In this document: one piece after another, positions 45,233 to 57,935 of the stretch
How the letters are laid out: each line of letters opens with the position of its first letter
Position numbering within the stretch: the first letter of the stretch is position 1
Source of the DNA: Pilaira anomala
Taxonomy: Eukaryota > Mucoromycota > Mucoromycetes > Mucorales > Mucoraceae
DNA length: 64,000 nucleotides
NCBI GenBank assembly: GCA_025716855.1
Contig: JAIXMQ010000014.1
Location: forward strand, 231,001-295,000
Direction: 5' to 3'
Made by a program: the position numbers and the translations under genes
Notes under the pieces: model-generated
What the model saw: the letters and a program-made list of their open reading frames with translations, nothing else
Told to the model about the DNA's origin: nothing
The model's database searches: none

Positions 45233-45953
45233 TTAAGCGCTTTCAGCTTCAATAACTTGTTCAAATACATTAACCAAAGTTTCAGGTTCTTGAGCACCAG
45301 AAATACCATACTTGTCGTTAATAACGTAATAAGGTACACCACTAATTTGATCAGAGACAATGTTTTGTCTTAACAACTCCTTGACTTCTGTAACACCTTC
45401 ATCGCTGTTCAATAATGCAAGAGCCTTTTCTTTATCCAAACCAGCTTGTTCAGCGCAAGTAGCTAAATTTTCATGGTCAGAAAGATCTTCATTCTTTTCA
45501 AAATATAATTCCATAATCTTCTCAACGACTTGGTCTTGCTTATGGAATTGGTTAGCCCACCAGATAAGACGGTGAGAGTCAAAAGTGTTGGAAGTTACAC
45601 CGCCAAATTTGAGTTTAATTCCTTCAGCAGCAGCAGTAGCAGTAACCTGAGGGTTCATAACCTTGAATCGAGCCTCACCAAACTTGCTAATATAATGCTG
45701 GGTTTTATCCTTGGGTTCTTTAATTTGAGGGTTCAATTGATAAGGGGAATAGGTTACTTGGAAATTGACATCAGGATGAGTACTCTTGAATTGATTCATA
45801 GCCTTTTCCATACGGCGTTTACCAATAAAACACCTATAGTAAACAAAAATCGTATTAGTTATTATATAACTCTTTTTTTTTTTCTTACTTTAAATAAACT
45901 TACCAAGGGCAGACGGTATCAACAATAGCTTTGATTCTGATTAAGTTAGACAT
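45233..45953 (-). CDS. DsbA/FrnE-like thioredoxin-fold oxidoreductase
   Basis: Probable cytosolic thiol-disulfide oxidoreductase of the DSBA-like (FrnE/2-hydroxychromene-2-carboxylate isomerase) family. Minus-strand exons are 45953-45904 and 45833-45233 (216 aa). The active-site CPWC is at residues 15-18 right after the first strand (IRIKAIVDTV); the intron splits the Trp codon of that motif. SGVPYYVINDKYGISGAQ near the C terminus supplies the cis-Pro and final GAQ-x-P-E motif of FrnE proteins. No signal peptide is seen. The helical insertion (HRLIWWANQF...) is family-typical. The physiological substrate is unknown. Confidence 0.88.
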
Positions 45954-46102
45954 GTTTATAATTGACAAAAATTAATTAATTGAATTAAAAAATGATAAAC
46001 AAAAATGAAAAAAAAAGTGAAAATTAAGCAGTATTTATATGGATTTTGATCTGGATTTAATAATACGATTGTTTCATGGATTTATAATACAAGGATTTAT
46101 AA

Positions 46103-46201
46103 TCAAAAAAATTCCATTTCTCTCCACTCATTGTGGGGCTCTTCTTTTTGAATTACCGTAAAGGTTTGAGGAGACGGGATTTGAACTATAACTCGAGGCA
46201 T
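46103..46201 (-). CDS. Candidate small ORF, 32 aa
   Basis: Minus-strand frame starting MPRVIVQIPSPQTF and ending EWREMEFF-stop. It lies alone between the DsbA-like gene and the 92-aa gene. The composition is balanced (Pro, Val, Gln, Glu, Trp), unlike the Lys/Phe/Asn-rich random frames elsewhere in the window, and the start has an AAA upstream context. No homologue is recalled. It could also be an unspliced exon of a longer gene. Confidence 0.35.
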   Translation of the reverse strand: MPRVIVQIPSPQTFTVIQKEEPHNEWREMEFF

Positions 46202-46278
46202 TTTATTGAAATCAAAATAAAGGAAAAAATGGGGTAACGAAAAGAGAGAGCAGTAGAATGGGTTGTAAGGAAGAAAGA

Positions 46279-46293
46279 GGGGGGGGGGGGGGG
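46279..46293. repeat. Poly-G tract (15 nt)
   Basis: Fifteen consecutive G residues in an AT-rich background, just past the stop codon of the 92-aa minus-strand gene, so C-rich in its transcript. Confidence 0.9.
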
Positions 46294-46300
46294 AATAAAC

Positions 46301-46644
46301 TTATCTAAATTCAATTTGGAAATCACCAATAGTTCCAGCCAACTCGTCAAGATGCTTTGAATCGTCAGACAATAAGGTAGCTACAGTGTTCATAAGGGTA
46401 TCACGTTCAATGCGTTCTCCATTCTTTGCTCTTTGGAGAAGTGTTTGAAGTTCAACATCTGAAGTATCGATTTTGAAGGATTCTAATAACTTCATCATGT
46501 CTTCTGCACTAACTGTAGTGTCTCCACCTATGATACACTTACATTATTATCCAATAAATCCAACTTACTCTTCTGATTATTAATAATATTACCTTCTGGT
46601 GTAGAAACGAATGGGTTAGTTGAATTTTCTTTTGCAACAGTCAT
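46301..46644 (-). CDS. Hypothetical protein, 92 aa
   Basis: Minus-strand exons are 46644-46593 and 46527-46301, closing exactly in frame. The N terminus is MTVAKENSTNPF followed by a short linker; the rest is helical and acidic (AEDMMKLLESFKIDTSDVELQTLLQRAK, DSKHLDELAGTIGDFQIEF). The pattern of two short helices with Asp/Glu spacing is faintly EF-hand-like but lacks calcium ligands. No family is recognised. It shares an upstream region with trm8 (divergent, 309 bp), which supports it being a real gene. Confidence 0.55.
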
Positions 46645-46953
46645 AATGATAAAAAAAAAAAGAAAGATAAAAAAAAGATAAAAAAAGTAATGAGAGAACG
46701 GGAAGCTTTCTCATTAAATACAATTTTAGTTATAAAAAATCACATGTGAGCAACCTTAATTGTCATATCATTCTCAGCTCCTTTGAAAAATGCATTTCCA
46801 TGGCAACACAGAGTTACTTTCATCAATGGATCGAGAATGAAAACGAGTCCTATACTGCACTGACATCTAAGCCACATATGGTTTGTTGACCTTTTTTCTA
46901 TTCAAGATTTTCGATTTTTTTTTCGATTTTTTTTTTACTCTGTATTTGTAATA

Positions 46954-48498
<1,545 letters not shown>

Positions 48499-49074
48499 AT
48501 GTTTGAGCCAACTATAAAATACAGAAGAGTCAACGATCCAATAAAAGAAGTTTCGAAAACTCTAGACAAAACGCCCGCTACGAATGACAATGCGGTTGCC
48601 ATGACACCAAAGAATCCCGTAGAGCCGTTGACAAAAACAGCAGTAGAAGACGGAAAGGAAACAAAGTCCATAACAAAAGAAGACGAAAAAGAAACAAAAT
48701 CTGTAACAAAAGAAGAAACAAAAGACATCGAAAAGACCACAGTTGAAGAATATGTTTTTGAAGACGAAGAGGAGGAAAGTACGATTGAGGTAGATCCAAA
48801 GGACAAGGAACGTATTATCGTGACACTGTCAACTGGTAAACAGTTTTCTGCAGATAGGTATTGTCCCCATGCAGGTGCAGATCTCTCTTATCACGGTAAA
48901 GTGAGTGAGCATGATTATCCTCCCGAGATTGGTCCTGTATTGATGTGTCCTATTCACTATTGGGAATTTGCATTGGAAAAAGAAGGGAAAGGTGGTGGTG
49001 GCTGGGCTACCATCAATGCTTGTCCAATTGAAGTCGTTGAAAAATGTGGTTTAGATAAAAAACTAGACTGGTAA
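48499..49074 (+). CDS. Rieske-type [2Fe-2S] domain protein
   Basis: Single-exon gene of 191 aa. The C-terminal half carries Rieske ligands: C-P-H in YCPHAGADLSYHG and C-P-I-H in MCPIHYWEF, with 25 residues between them, longer than the roughly 15-17 of classic Rieske domains. The N-terminal half is charged and repetitive (KETKSITKED, KETKSVTKEE), probably disordered. No membrane helix or transit peptide is evident, so it is a soluble ferredoxin-like protein rather than complex III Rieske. An oxidase partner is not encoded nearby. The biological role is unknown. Confidence 0.8.
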   Translation: MFEPTIKYRRVNDPIKEVSKTLDKTPATNDNAVAMTPKNPVEPLTKTAVEDGKETKSITKEDEKETKSVTKEETKDIEKTTVEEYVFEDEEEESTIEVDPKDKERIIVTLSTGKQFSADRYCPHAGADLSYHGKVSEHDYPPEIGPVLMCPIHYWEFALEKEGKGGGGWATINACPIEVVEKCGLDKKLDW

Positions 49075-49429
49075 TAAAAAAAAATAGATTATCTCATGGA
49101 TGAGATCTCTTTTATTTTTATAAAAAAAGTAAAAGCCCCAAGAACAATTAAGCCATGTAATGATAACATAGTCAGAGTTTTCATTACTTCATACATCTTA
49201 ATTTTATGCAAAATGTTGTATTTTTTATACTTGATGATAAATATATGTAAAATAAGCTACAATATACTTTGAAGTCGATAATCGTTTTAGTTGTATGCAT
49301 TTTTAATAAAAGAGGTGCAGAAATAGATATAAATACAAATAAAAAAAAGTATGTACATACAATTAAAGGTTGAAGTAACATTCAGGTGTGTATGAGAGGG
49401 AGGGGTAAGATATATACAGTTTTCTCAAT

Positions 49430-50267
49430 CTAAAGAGAAGTCCCAGTATCACGTCTTCCAGGTCGAATACGAAGGCGTTCAGGGAATCCAAGAGAAACCG
49501 GTTCACGAACCATAAGAGCCACAGGAAGATCTGGACGATCAGCAATAAATACAGTAGCTTGAACTATAAAACCAAACTTTTCAAAAAACTTAACACTAGC
49601 AGGATCAATTGCTTCAACGTAAACCGGATACTTGGCAGCATCTGCCTTATCCAGTACAAATCGAACAAGAGCAGTTCCATAGCCTTTATGTTGCTCATGA
49701 GGCAATACACCAACATAACCAATTGTAATATAATGAGGATATTTTGACATAATTCTGCGCTTTGTTTTATCACAAGAGGAGCCTACTTTACTTACTGCAC
49801 GTAAAGCGGATGTCCAGCCAATTAATCGTGCAAGTTTAGCCGTACTAAGGATACGAGGCCAAGAAAGTCCGTGTGTATCATTGGTCCAAGTAAGAATACC
49901 TTTGCATCCTTCTACTTGAATGGCAAAATCGCGGCTTTGAAGTGAGGCTCGATTAATCATACTTTTGAAGAGTGTACATAAGAATTCTTCATGTTTCTTC
50001 TGATTCAAACCTCGAATACACCATCCCATGATGGAATTCTTCAAGTATGCTTCAGTTAATGAACAAGCAGCTTCTTCAAATGCACCTAAAAATCAAGGTT
50101 TTTTTTTTTTTTTTTAATATGATAAATCAAAATCGTTTTTTTTTTTTCTTTTCGTTGGTCTTACTTTTAATTATAGGACGAACATTCAAAAAATGGTGAT
50201 CCAAGTTGACTGTAATTTTACGACTAATACGTCTATTTTCAATTGCTGATGCTGCTGTTAATGACAT
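49430..50267 (-). CDS. GNAT-family N-acetyltransferase
   Basis: Acetyl-CoA-dependent transferase of unknown substrate. Minus-strand exons are 50267-50165 and 50085-49430 (252 aa). Motif A is visible: TIGYVGVLPHEQHKGYGTALVRFVLDKA, containing the Q-x-x-G-x-G acetyl-CoA loop (QHKGYG), followed by VYVEAIDPASVKFFEKFGF, the motif B Tyr/Phe helix. The N-terminal 35 residues are polar (SAIENRRISRKITVNLDHH). The upstream side has two long A/T homopolymer runs. Similar stand-alone GNATs are common in fungi and often act on small amines or antibiotics, but nothing here decides. Confidence 0.82.
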
Positions 50268-50290
50268 TTTTTTTTTATATATATAATAGT

Positions 50291-50327
<37 letters not shown>

Positions 50328-52811
50328 TTTAAAATTAACCGAGAAGTTAGAAAATATTGAATTGAAAAAAACTTTGTTCTTTTTATATGAAAATTGAATG
50401 TTTCCGGAGATCACAGAAAAGTAAGGTGATCACGTCGTTTGGTTATACAGCTACCATAAGAGAAATATGTTGGCTGTTTCTAAAATATATTACTAAATCA
50501 AAACCTGACATATGTCTCTTTGACAAAATGACTCTTTCATAATTTCCCCAAAATGTGTCAGAGACCGTTTCAAAGTGCTAAAAAAAACCTTTCGGCAGGG
50601 TTCATCGAAAACAAATATAAGAGTTTATTAAACTAAAATTACAAACATTTGTAAATCTCTCTCTCTCAAAAAAAAAAAGATCCTATGTTGAGTTGAGAAA
50701 AGAGCTATAAAGTTAATAAAAAATGATGATAATCACAATCAATTGCTTTTAAAAAAGTGTGTTTTCAAATAATAATAATAAAAAAAAAAGAATTGATTAA
50801 AAAATCTAGACAGTTGTGTATATTTATAAACCTGTGATGGGGTTTTAACCCATGTCCTTTAAAAAGACATAGATTAATATATAATACATAGCAAATAAAC
50901 ATTTTACAAAAACTTTTAAAATGAAATCGAAAAAAAAAAACGTTTTGAGAATTTAAAAAGCTCCTAATTGTGAAATCATCATACTTCAGAATTAAAGTTA
51001 TATTCTTTGGAAATATATGTTATTTTTATGCGCCAGGTCTTTTAAGTGCAAAAACTGTTGTATGTCGAATTGATCAGCCAAAAAATTACTGCAAAGATAT
51101 TATATATTTACTTGGATTTTAATACGTAGAATCCTGGTCTAGATTCTTTTGTTAAAATGATTGAAGCCATAATGACGATAATTTTATCAATCTTATGTTT
51201 CTCAAATTAACTTCCGAGACAATTACATTTGACATGGCTTTACACCAGAATTATCACTCAGAATGAATTGAGAAGCCAGTACATACCGTTGAAACCCTTC
51301 AAAGCAAATTAAAATATTCTCTCTTCTATTTTTAAATTTAGAGTTTTTTTGCCTTTGATAAAAATGGCATATTCTTTAGGCCCAAAAAGGGAAAAAAGGA
51401 GGAAAAAAAAAGGATTCGAACTTTCTGTTGATTGGATTATATTTCCGTTAGCATATACATAACATGCTCACTATTTGTTAAAGTAATTATTTCAAAAAGA
51501 TACAGATAAAGTGTAAAAAGCTAAAAGTAAATGTTTTTACATTAAATATAAATGCTCGATATAGATGCATAAGTTACAATCGATCTACGTTTCTACATAT
51601 TGAGATAGTCGATCTATACCTATGCAATTCTATTAAGCCAGAAAACGCGTACACATGTCGAATTGTATTTGTGTTGATGTTTTAGCTGGAGTTATGTACT
51701 TCTAACTTGATCCAGTCCGCTTTCACTTTTTTATATTCTCAAGTATAGTTAGCTGAATATGCATTGATAATTTAAAAGGTACACACAATTTCTGAATGCT
51801 TAAAATATTTAGAGAAAACGTTCATAAATATCTGTTCCAATAAACGATGCAATTCATGACAAAAGCTTTAAAACCAGATACAATTTGAACGATCGCCTGA
51901 CCATTGAAGCATATGAAAATCAATACTAACACTCTCTTACTCTAGTTCACAACTGTAAGCATAACGCCTTGAATTTAATAAAAGCTTTGACTCCAGGAGA
52001 CTTAATTTACATACTAATGATTAAATTGATATAGCAGATGCCAACATACTCTCCTTTCTACGTGTGGAAGTTAGCGAAAATACTCTCGGATGAAAATGGT
52101 TACCACATAAATTCATTGGGTTGAATAATTACGCCGCTCTGTGTAATAAGTCAGAGTTAATTTATGAGTTCATATCATTGAATAAGCTTTTAAACAAGAA
52201 TCAATTAAACACAATTGTTACCTTCTACGTTTTTTGTATTAATTGAATAAAAGCATCTGTCAATATGGATATTTGTATACAGATGTTTAATTTTTAACAT
52301 TTAGATCCTTTTTTGGTAGATATAATATCACTGACTATCGTCGGTGTAGGGCGCTGTAGTATATTACTACTTCTAAAATGAATTATATAATTATGTGGTT
52401 TTTTTTCCGCCACTAAATTTCAAATCTCAGAAAATACTTCAGGTAGAAACTGAGTCTGAGGGTCTATTTTTAGATGCACAAAAAAAAAAAAAAAGGGTAA
52501 AGAGATATAAAGAGACAAGGTACAACAGGTATTTTTTTATATAACTTTTTTTAATGTATAATAAGGAAAAACAGCATTTTGTGGAATGAGCAAAACGACT
52601 TACTATTCTTTTTGACGCCTTTTTTTTTCAGTTATTTACAACGTTGTTGGGGAGGAATTTATTTCAAGGATTTTGTCATGGAAACAAGAAAGAAAGAAAA
52701 AAAAAAAGAGTTTAGTAAAAAAAAAAACGATAAGTAAACTTACACAAGTAAACAATTGAAGAAACAAATGATGTATATATGTATATGTATATAATTATTT
52801 TTATAGAAGGT
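50268..52811. other. 2.5-kb gene-free region
   Basis: AT-rich, with many short A/T runs. Palindromic segments at 50837-50853 (ATGGGGTTTTAACCCAT) and 50852-50870 are the only ordered structure I noticed. No open frame of quality, no complete tRNA and no transposon motif was found. It may contain decayed elements or an unrecognised non-coding RNA. Confidence 0.55.
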
Positions 52812-53793
52812 TTAATATCTATCTCTTCTGCTACTCATACGATCTCTTGATCTGTCTCTACGACCATAACCAGATGAACGGTCTTTATAACCCTTTGGAC
52901 TTCTGCTTCGTGAGCGCATACGGGATCTCTTTCTTTCATCCCTATATCCACTAGGTTTACGATCACTGTATTTGTCACGACTAGAAGCACGAGTAGATGA
53001 TGAAGGCTTTCGTTCTCTACCACCAAGACCACCACCTAATCTACGAGGTTTCCACCCCTTAACAGTACGAGCACGTTCGACATCTACCAATATACGACGT
53101 CCAAGAATCTTTAAGCCATCTGCATCCTTGTATGCAGCTAACTTGAAGTGTTAATATTACCTAAATGTTTATGTTATAATTTTAATCTTTTTTTTTTCTT
53201 TTACCTCTCATATCTTTTTCTCTTTCATATTCTATGAAAGCATAACAACGAGATTTTCCTTCTCTATCATGAATAAGGCGTATTTTTTTAATTTGACCAT
53301 ACAATTCAAATTCTCTTGCTAAATCACTTTCTGTTAATTCAGGACTTAAATGAGTGACGAATAACGTATTAAAAGGATCGCCATCAATATGCTCATCTTT
53401 TTCGGGATCATCTATTTTTTGAATGAGAAATTTAGTATTTTTTCTAAACTTTTGGGGTCAATGGTAAAAATATTACATTGAGCTAACGCAGCTTGTAAGG
53501 CTTCTTCTGCTTTCTTCTTTTTCGCTTCAGCCTATTCAATAAAATAAAGTAAATATTTACAATTTCTTCTGTTACTAAATAATAAAGTATACCTTTTCTT
53601 TACGTTTCTCTTCTAATGACTTCCAAGGTACATAATCAGCATCATAATTTCTTAATTGCGGTACGTAAGACGCGATGCCATCTACAATACAACCAACACG
53701 CTTCTCTGGATCTTTATCGAGTGGAGGTGTATAAGGTAAGGGTGGACGTGGTGCAAATAATTTAAGTAGATTGGGAGGAAGTTTATCTGTCAT
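52812..53793 (-). CDS. snrnp70: U1 snRNP 70 kDa protein
   Basis: Binds stem-loop I of U1 snRNA and helps define 5' splice sites. Minus-strand exons: 53793-53593, 53531-53477, 53411-53205 and 53137-52812 (262 aa). The N terminus, [21 protein letters not shown], is a U1-70K signature. The RRM shows NTLFVTHL (RNP2) and [10 protein letters not shown] (RNP1, with Tyr). The region [13 protein letters not shown] follows, and then an RS-rich tail ([13 protein letters not shown]). The intron 53476-53412 was needed to join LAQ to [19 protein letters not shown], as expected for the family. The start is 176 bp from that of poly(A) polymerase on the opposite strand. Confidence 0.95.
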
Positions 53794-53969
53794 TGCTTTA
53801 TGCCTTTTATTATATTTGAAAAAAGAAAAAAACACACACAACAGAGAAGAAAAAAAAATAACCCAATTTTTTTATTTTTTTTTTTTTTGTGACTTGGTCT
53901 TAAAAAATAAAAAATAAGGTGAGATGATGACAACATTTTTTTTTCTTCCTTTCTCTCTCACTTATAAAC

Positions 53970-54372
53970 ATGACTGAAGCAACAACGTATCCAGGTGTAA
54001 CAGAACCTTTAGCTTTAGTTCCTCCAAGCCAAAAGGATCTAGCACTATCCGAAGAGCTGATAAAAACTTTACAAAAATACGAAGCTTATGAAAACGAAGA
54101 ACGAACACATCAGCGGTAAGTTTTTCTTTTTTGTGAACATGTATTTTTTTTTTTAACTCATCTTTTCACTATAGACGAGAAATCCTGATATATTTAGAAA
54201 AAGTTGCCCAACGTTATATTTTTAATTTATGTCAAAGAAAAAAATTACCTATAGAAGAATGTAAAAATGCAGGAGGAAAAGTTTTGACTTATGGCAGTTA
54301 TAGCTTAGGTGTTCACTCTCGAGGTATATAAATATTAATAATTTAAAATTTTAGACATGTTTTATAAATATT

Positions 54373-54407
<35 letters not shown>

Positions 54408-56034
54408 TGCGGACATTGATACGCTGTGTGTTATACCAAGCTTAATTACGAGAGAAGAGTTTTTTGATGAAATGTCAAAATTTCTGTTGAGCAACCATCG
54501 TGTGCATGATCTTAATGTGGTAAAAGATTCTTACGTTCCCGTAATTAAATTTAAATACGATGATATTTCCGTAAGTAATAGTAAGAAAAAAGTAGATAGA
54601 GATAAAATTAATATGATTGAAATAGATTGATCTCGTATGTGCAAGGCTTAATTCGCCTAGAGTTCCTAATGATATTGATTTGAATGACCCCAATATATTA
54701 TATGGATTAGACGATCAATCAATTCGTAGTTTAAACGGCAACCGTGTCTCAAAAGACATTTTAAATCTCGTTCCTAACGTTGAGACATTTCGTACATCAT
54801 TACGATGTATCAAATTATGGGCAAACAAAAGAGGCATTTATTCAAATGTTGTTGGATTTCTTGGTGGTATCGCATGGGCACTTTTAGTCGCTCGTATTTG
54901 TCAACTATATCCTCTCGCTTGTCCCAGTACGATTATTAGCAAATTTTTTGGTATTTTGATAAACTGGAACTGGCCATCACCAGTCATTCTTCAAAAAATT
55001 GAAGAAAACCCTAGTAGTTCTTTAAAATCCTGGAATGCGAGAACAAATCCTCAAGATCGTTTACATAAAATGCCAGTCATTACACCATCTTATCCAAGTA
55101 TGTGCTCTACTCACAACGTAACATCATCTACATTCAGAATTATCCTTGGTGAATTTAAAATGGCCTCAGAAACTTTAGATAAAATTATGAATGGAAATGC
55201 ACCTTGGAGTTCATTATTTGCAAATCATACCTTTTTTCAAAACTATCGTCACTATTTACAAGTCATAGTAAGCAGCGATGATCCTACATCTCAATTAAAA
55301 TGGGCTGGTCTTGTTGAAGCAAAATTACGTCAACTTGTTATCAAATTAGAAGCTATTTCATGTATTGCACTTGTTCACCCATTTCCTACAGGATTCAACT
55401 ATGAATATAATTGTAAATCAACTGCTGAGGCATTTTTAGCCACGCATGGAATATCACCGACAAAAGTCGAAAAAACACCATCAAAATCAATGCAAAAAAA
55501 GATTTACTCAAAAATATTTTATATTGGATTATATATTAGATTAAGTTCAGGTAAAGTATCATTTTTTAAGTAGTTTTATTATATTATATAAATATATAGG
55601 CATATTCATTTTACAACACGACTATATACGTATCTATAGAACAATCACGTACGATCGATCTTGTTAGACCTATATCCGAATTCACCAATATGGTTAAACA
55701 TTGGTCAGATTATAATGAAGCCCATATGGGTATAGTTATCGAAAATCTAAAACGATCCGAGTTGCCAATGGATGTTCACCCCGATAAACATGCTGCATCA
55801 AAAAGAGATTTGAAGGTAAAAAGTTTAGTTAAGAGATTTATCTTTGGTATTTGACTCATATCTCATTCTTCAAAAAAAAAAAAAAAATAGACCAACACAC
55901 CTTCTCCAGAATCAACACCAAGTAGACCTAGTAGTGCTCCTATTCCAACAACAACAAGTAGTAGTAGTAATAATAATGTAAATAAGAAGATGAAAATGAA
56001 TGATATGCCCATATTATCTTCACCGGCTTCATAA
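53970..56034 (+). CDS. pap1: Poly(A) polymerase
   Basis: Nuclear enzyme that adds poly(A) tails to cleaved pre-mRNA. Exons: 53970-54115, 54175-54323, 54407-54570, 54626-55550, 55640-55815 and 55891-56034 (567 aa). The nucleotidyltransferase signature TYGSYSLGVHSRDADID has the Gly-Ser and catalytic Asp pair. CIKLWANKRGIYSNVVGFLGGIAWALLVA is the central domain and FTNMVKHW lies in the C-terminal RNA-binding domain. The tail is Ser/Thr/Asn-rich with a basic KKMKMN. It shares a divergent promoter with U1-70K. The frame is intact. Confidence 0.96.
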
Positions 56035-56109
56035 TAGGTACCCCTTGTATATTATCCATCATAAATGAAACAAGATCTATGAAAATCAAATAGAAAAGAA
56101 AAAAGAAAT

Positions 56110-56125
56110 GAAAAAAGATAAGTTG

Positions 56126-56156
<31 letters not shown>

Positions 56157-56388
56157 AAAGAAAAAAGAAAAGGACAGTTTATCGTTGATAATATCATTTT
56201 ATTAGCAATTAGGCTGTGGTAGTTTTTTTTTTTCTCGCTTTCTTTTTCTTTTCTTTTTTTTTTCTTTTTTTTCATATATCTTGTTTCCCACCTTCCTTCT
56301 CGCCAGATTTGTTTTTTGCTTTACTTTTTTTCTTTTTCTTTCTTTTTCTTTCTTTCTTTCTTTTTTTTTTTTTTTGCGCCCTCTCTCC

Positions 56389-56419
<31 letters not shown>

Positions 56420-56580
56420 ACTCTCTTTCTCTCTCTCACTCTCATACCACTTCTTTTATTATATAGTTATTAGGTTTTTTTTTATATATATATATTATAT
56501 ACGTATATTTTTTTCTTTCTTTTTTTTTTTTCAACTTTATGTTGGATCCAAAAAAAAACAGAAAAAAAACAAAAAAATAT
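56110..56580. repeat. Low-complexity polypyrimidine/polypurine tract
   Basis: Between pap1 and the methyltransferase stop there is an A-rich run near 56125-56170, then a long CT-rich stretch with (CT)n at 56385-56445. Frames here encode Phe/Leu/Ser strings and are not genes. Confidence 0.85.
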
Positions 56581-56590
56581 AAATCGTGTA

Positions 56591-57828
56591 TTATTTTTTG
56601 ACTTTAGTTGCAGTAATATAATGTACATTAACCCAACTTCTAAAATCCCTACATTCTGCAGAGGCAGTTTCAACCATTTTATCATATTTCGCTAAACTCA
56701 TTGACCAGTCTTCACATACTTTTGGTTTTACAGCATGAAATAAACGTTCAAGACAATCTAATGTAATATCACCAGTTTTACCATACCAACCAATTGGTGA
56801 AGATCGATGCGAAGATTTTATATCTGTCACATCTTCTAATTCTTCCAACATACTTCCTAGTGAATTCGAAATCTTTAAATTTATACCTCTTGTTTGTAAA
56901 GAGACAGTTACTATAGAAACATGATGATTAATATAAAATATCAAAGTAAAAAGTAATATTAAAATAAAAAAGCTTTTTTTTTTACGTCGCATCATCCATA
57001 TTGACATATTTGGGCCAATATCTTGCGCACCACCACCACTTTCGACTAATTCAATATATCCACCTGGTTTTGTCACGCGAACAATTTCCGGTAGCATGGT
57101 ATCCCAATCTTTTTGACTGTATCTAAATAATGTATCATGTTGCGACACCATATCAAATGTGTTGTCTGGATAAGGTAATCCTTTCGATAAATCTGCTAAT
57201 CGAAAATGACAGTTTGTGGGAGGTGCGCTGAGTGGGTAGATCATTAGATCTACACCTGTAAAATGTGATTTTGGGTATGCTCTAGCCATGTCCATGAGCC
57301 ACCAACCGGGTCCGGCTCTATAAATATTTATTTATAAGAAAACTTTCTATATTTTTTCTTTTATCTTTATAATTATACTCACGAGACATCTAATACTTTT
57401 ATACCGGTCTTTAGTAATTCTTGAACAGGTGAGAAATATGGTGTAGCAAATATTGACCTGTATGAAGCTTCTGTATGAATATTTTTATAAAAAATATTGA
57501 TATGAAAATTTAAAAAAAAACACTTTACTTGAATAGTAAGTGATTTACTTGTAAACGTTCAATTTCTTCGTCGTCACAAGGTAAAAATTGTTCATTAGGA
57601 TTTTTCGATTGTCTATAATTTCTACCTTCGACATAATCATACTGTTTGACGGGGAATTTAGGTTCAGTTAAACGTGGATCTTCTAAATAGACATGTTTAC
57701 TATAAATGTAAAAGAATCTCGGGGTTAAAAAAATAACAAAAAGTGTATAACTTTGAGTTAATATAAAACCTTTTAGTTGAACTGGTATTGCTTTTGACTT
57801 GGGTATTTTTGGTCAAAACGGAAAACAT
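56591..57828 (-). CDS. SAM-dependent class I methyltransferase
   Basis: Minus-strand exons: 57828-57770, 57699-57529, 57457-57383, 57317-56986 and 56910-56591 (318 aa). Motif I is VLDVSAGPGWWLMDMAR, an unusual SAGPGWW version of the SAM loop; motif II has the acidic residue in FTGVDLM; GLPYPDNTFDMVSQHDTLF and EIVRVTKPGGYIELVE are motifs III and post-III. The upstream exon YDYVEGRNYRQSKN is like fungal methyltransferases of the TMT/LaeA-like group. Intron 56985-56911 contains a poly-A/T-run. The substrate is not predictable. It lies 107 bp downstream of the Sel1-repeat gene on the same strand. Confidence 0.85.
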
Positions 57829-57935
57829 GTAAAAAGAAAGAGTGAAAAAAAAAATGTAATGAAGAAAGAAAGAGTGAAAAAAAAAAAAAAAAAAAAAGAT
57901 GGATTTTTATGGCAACACAAAAAGAATAATAATTT

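Noticed and set aside
51410..51425. GATTCGAAC, matching a tRNA B-box on the minus strand
   Set aside because: It is followed immediately by a T run with no acceptor stem, and no A-box or cloverleaf can be drawn.
56216..56582. Plus-strand frames of 60-88 aa made of Phe, Leu and Ser
   Set aside because: Translation of a CT-rich low-complexity tract.
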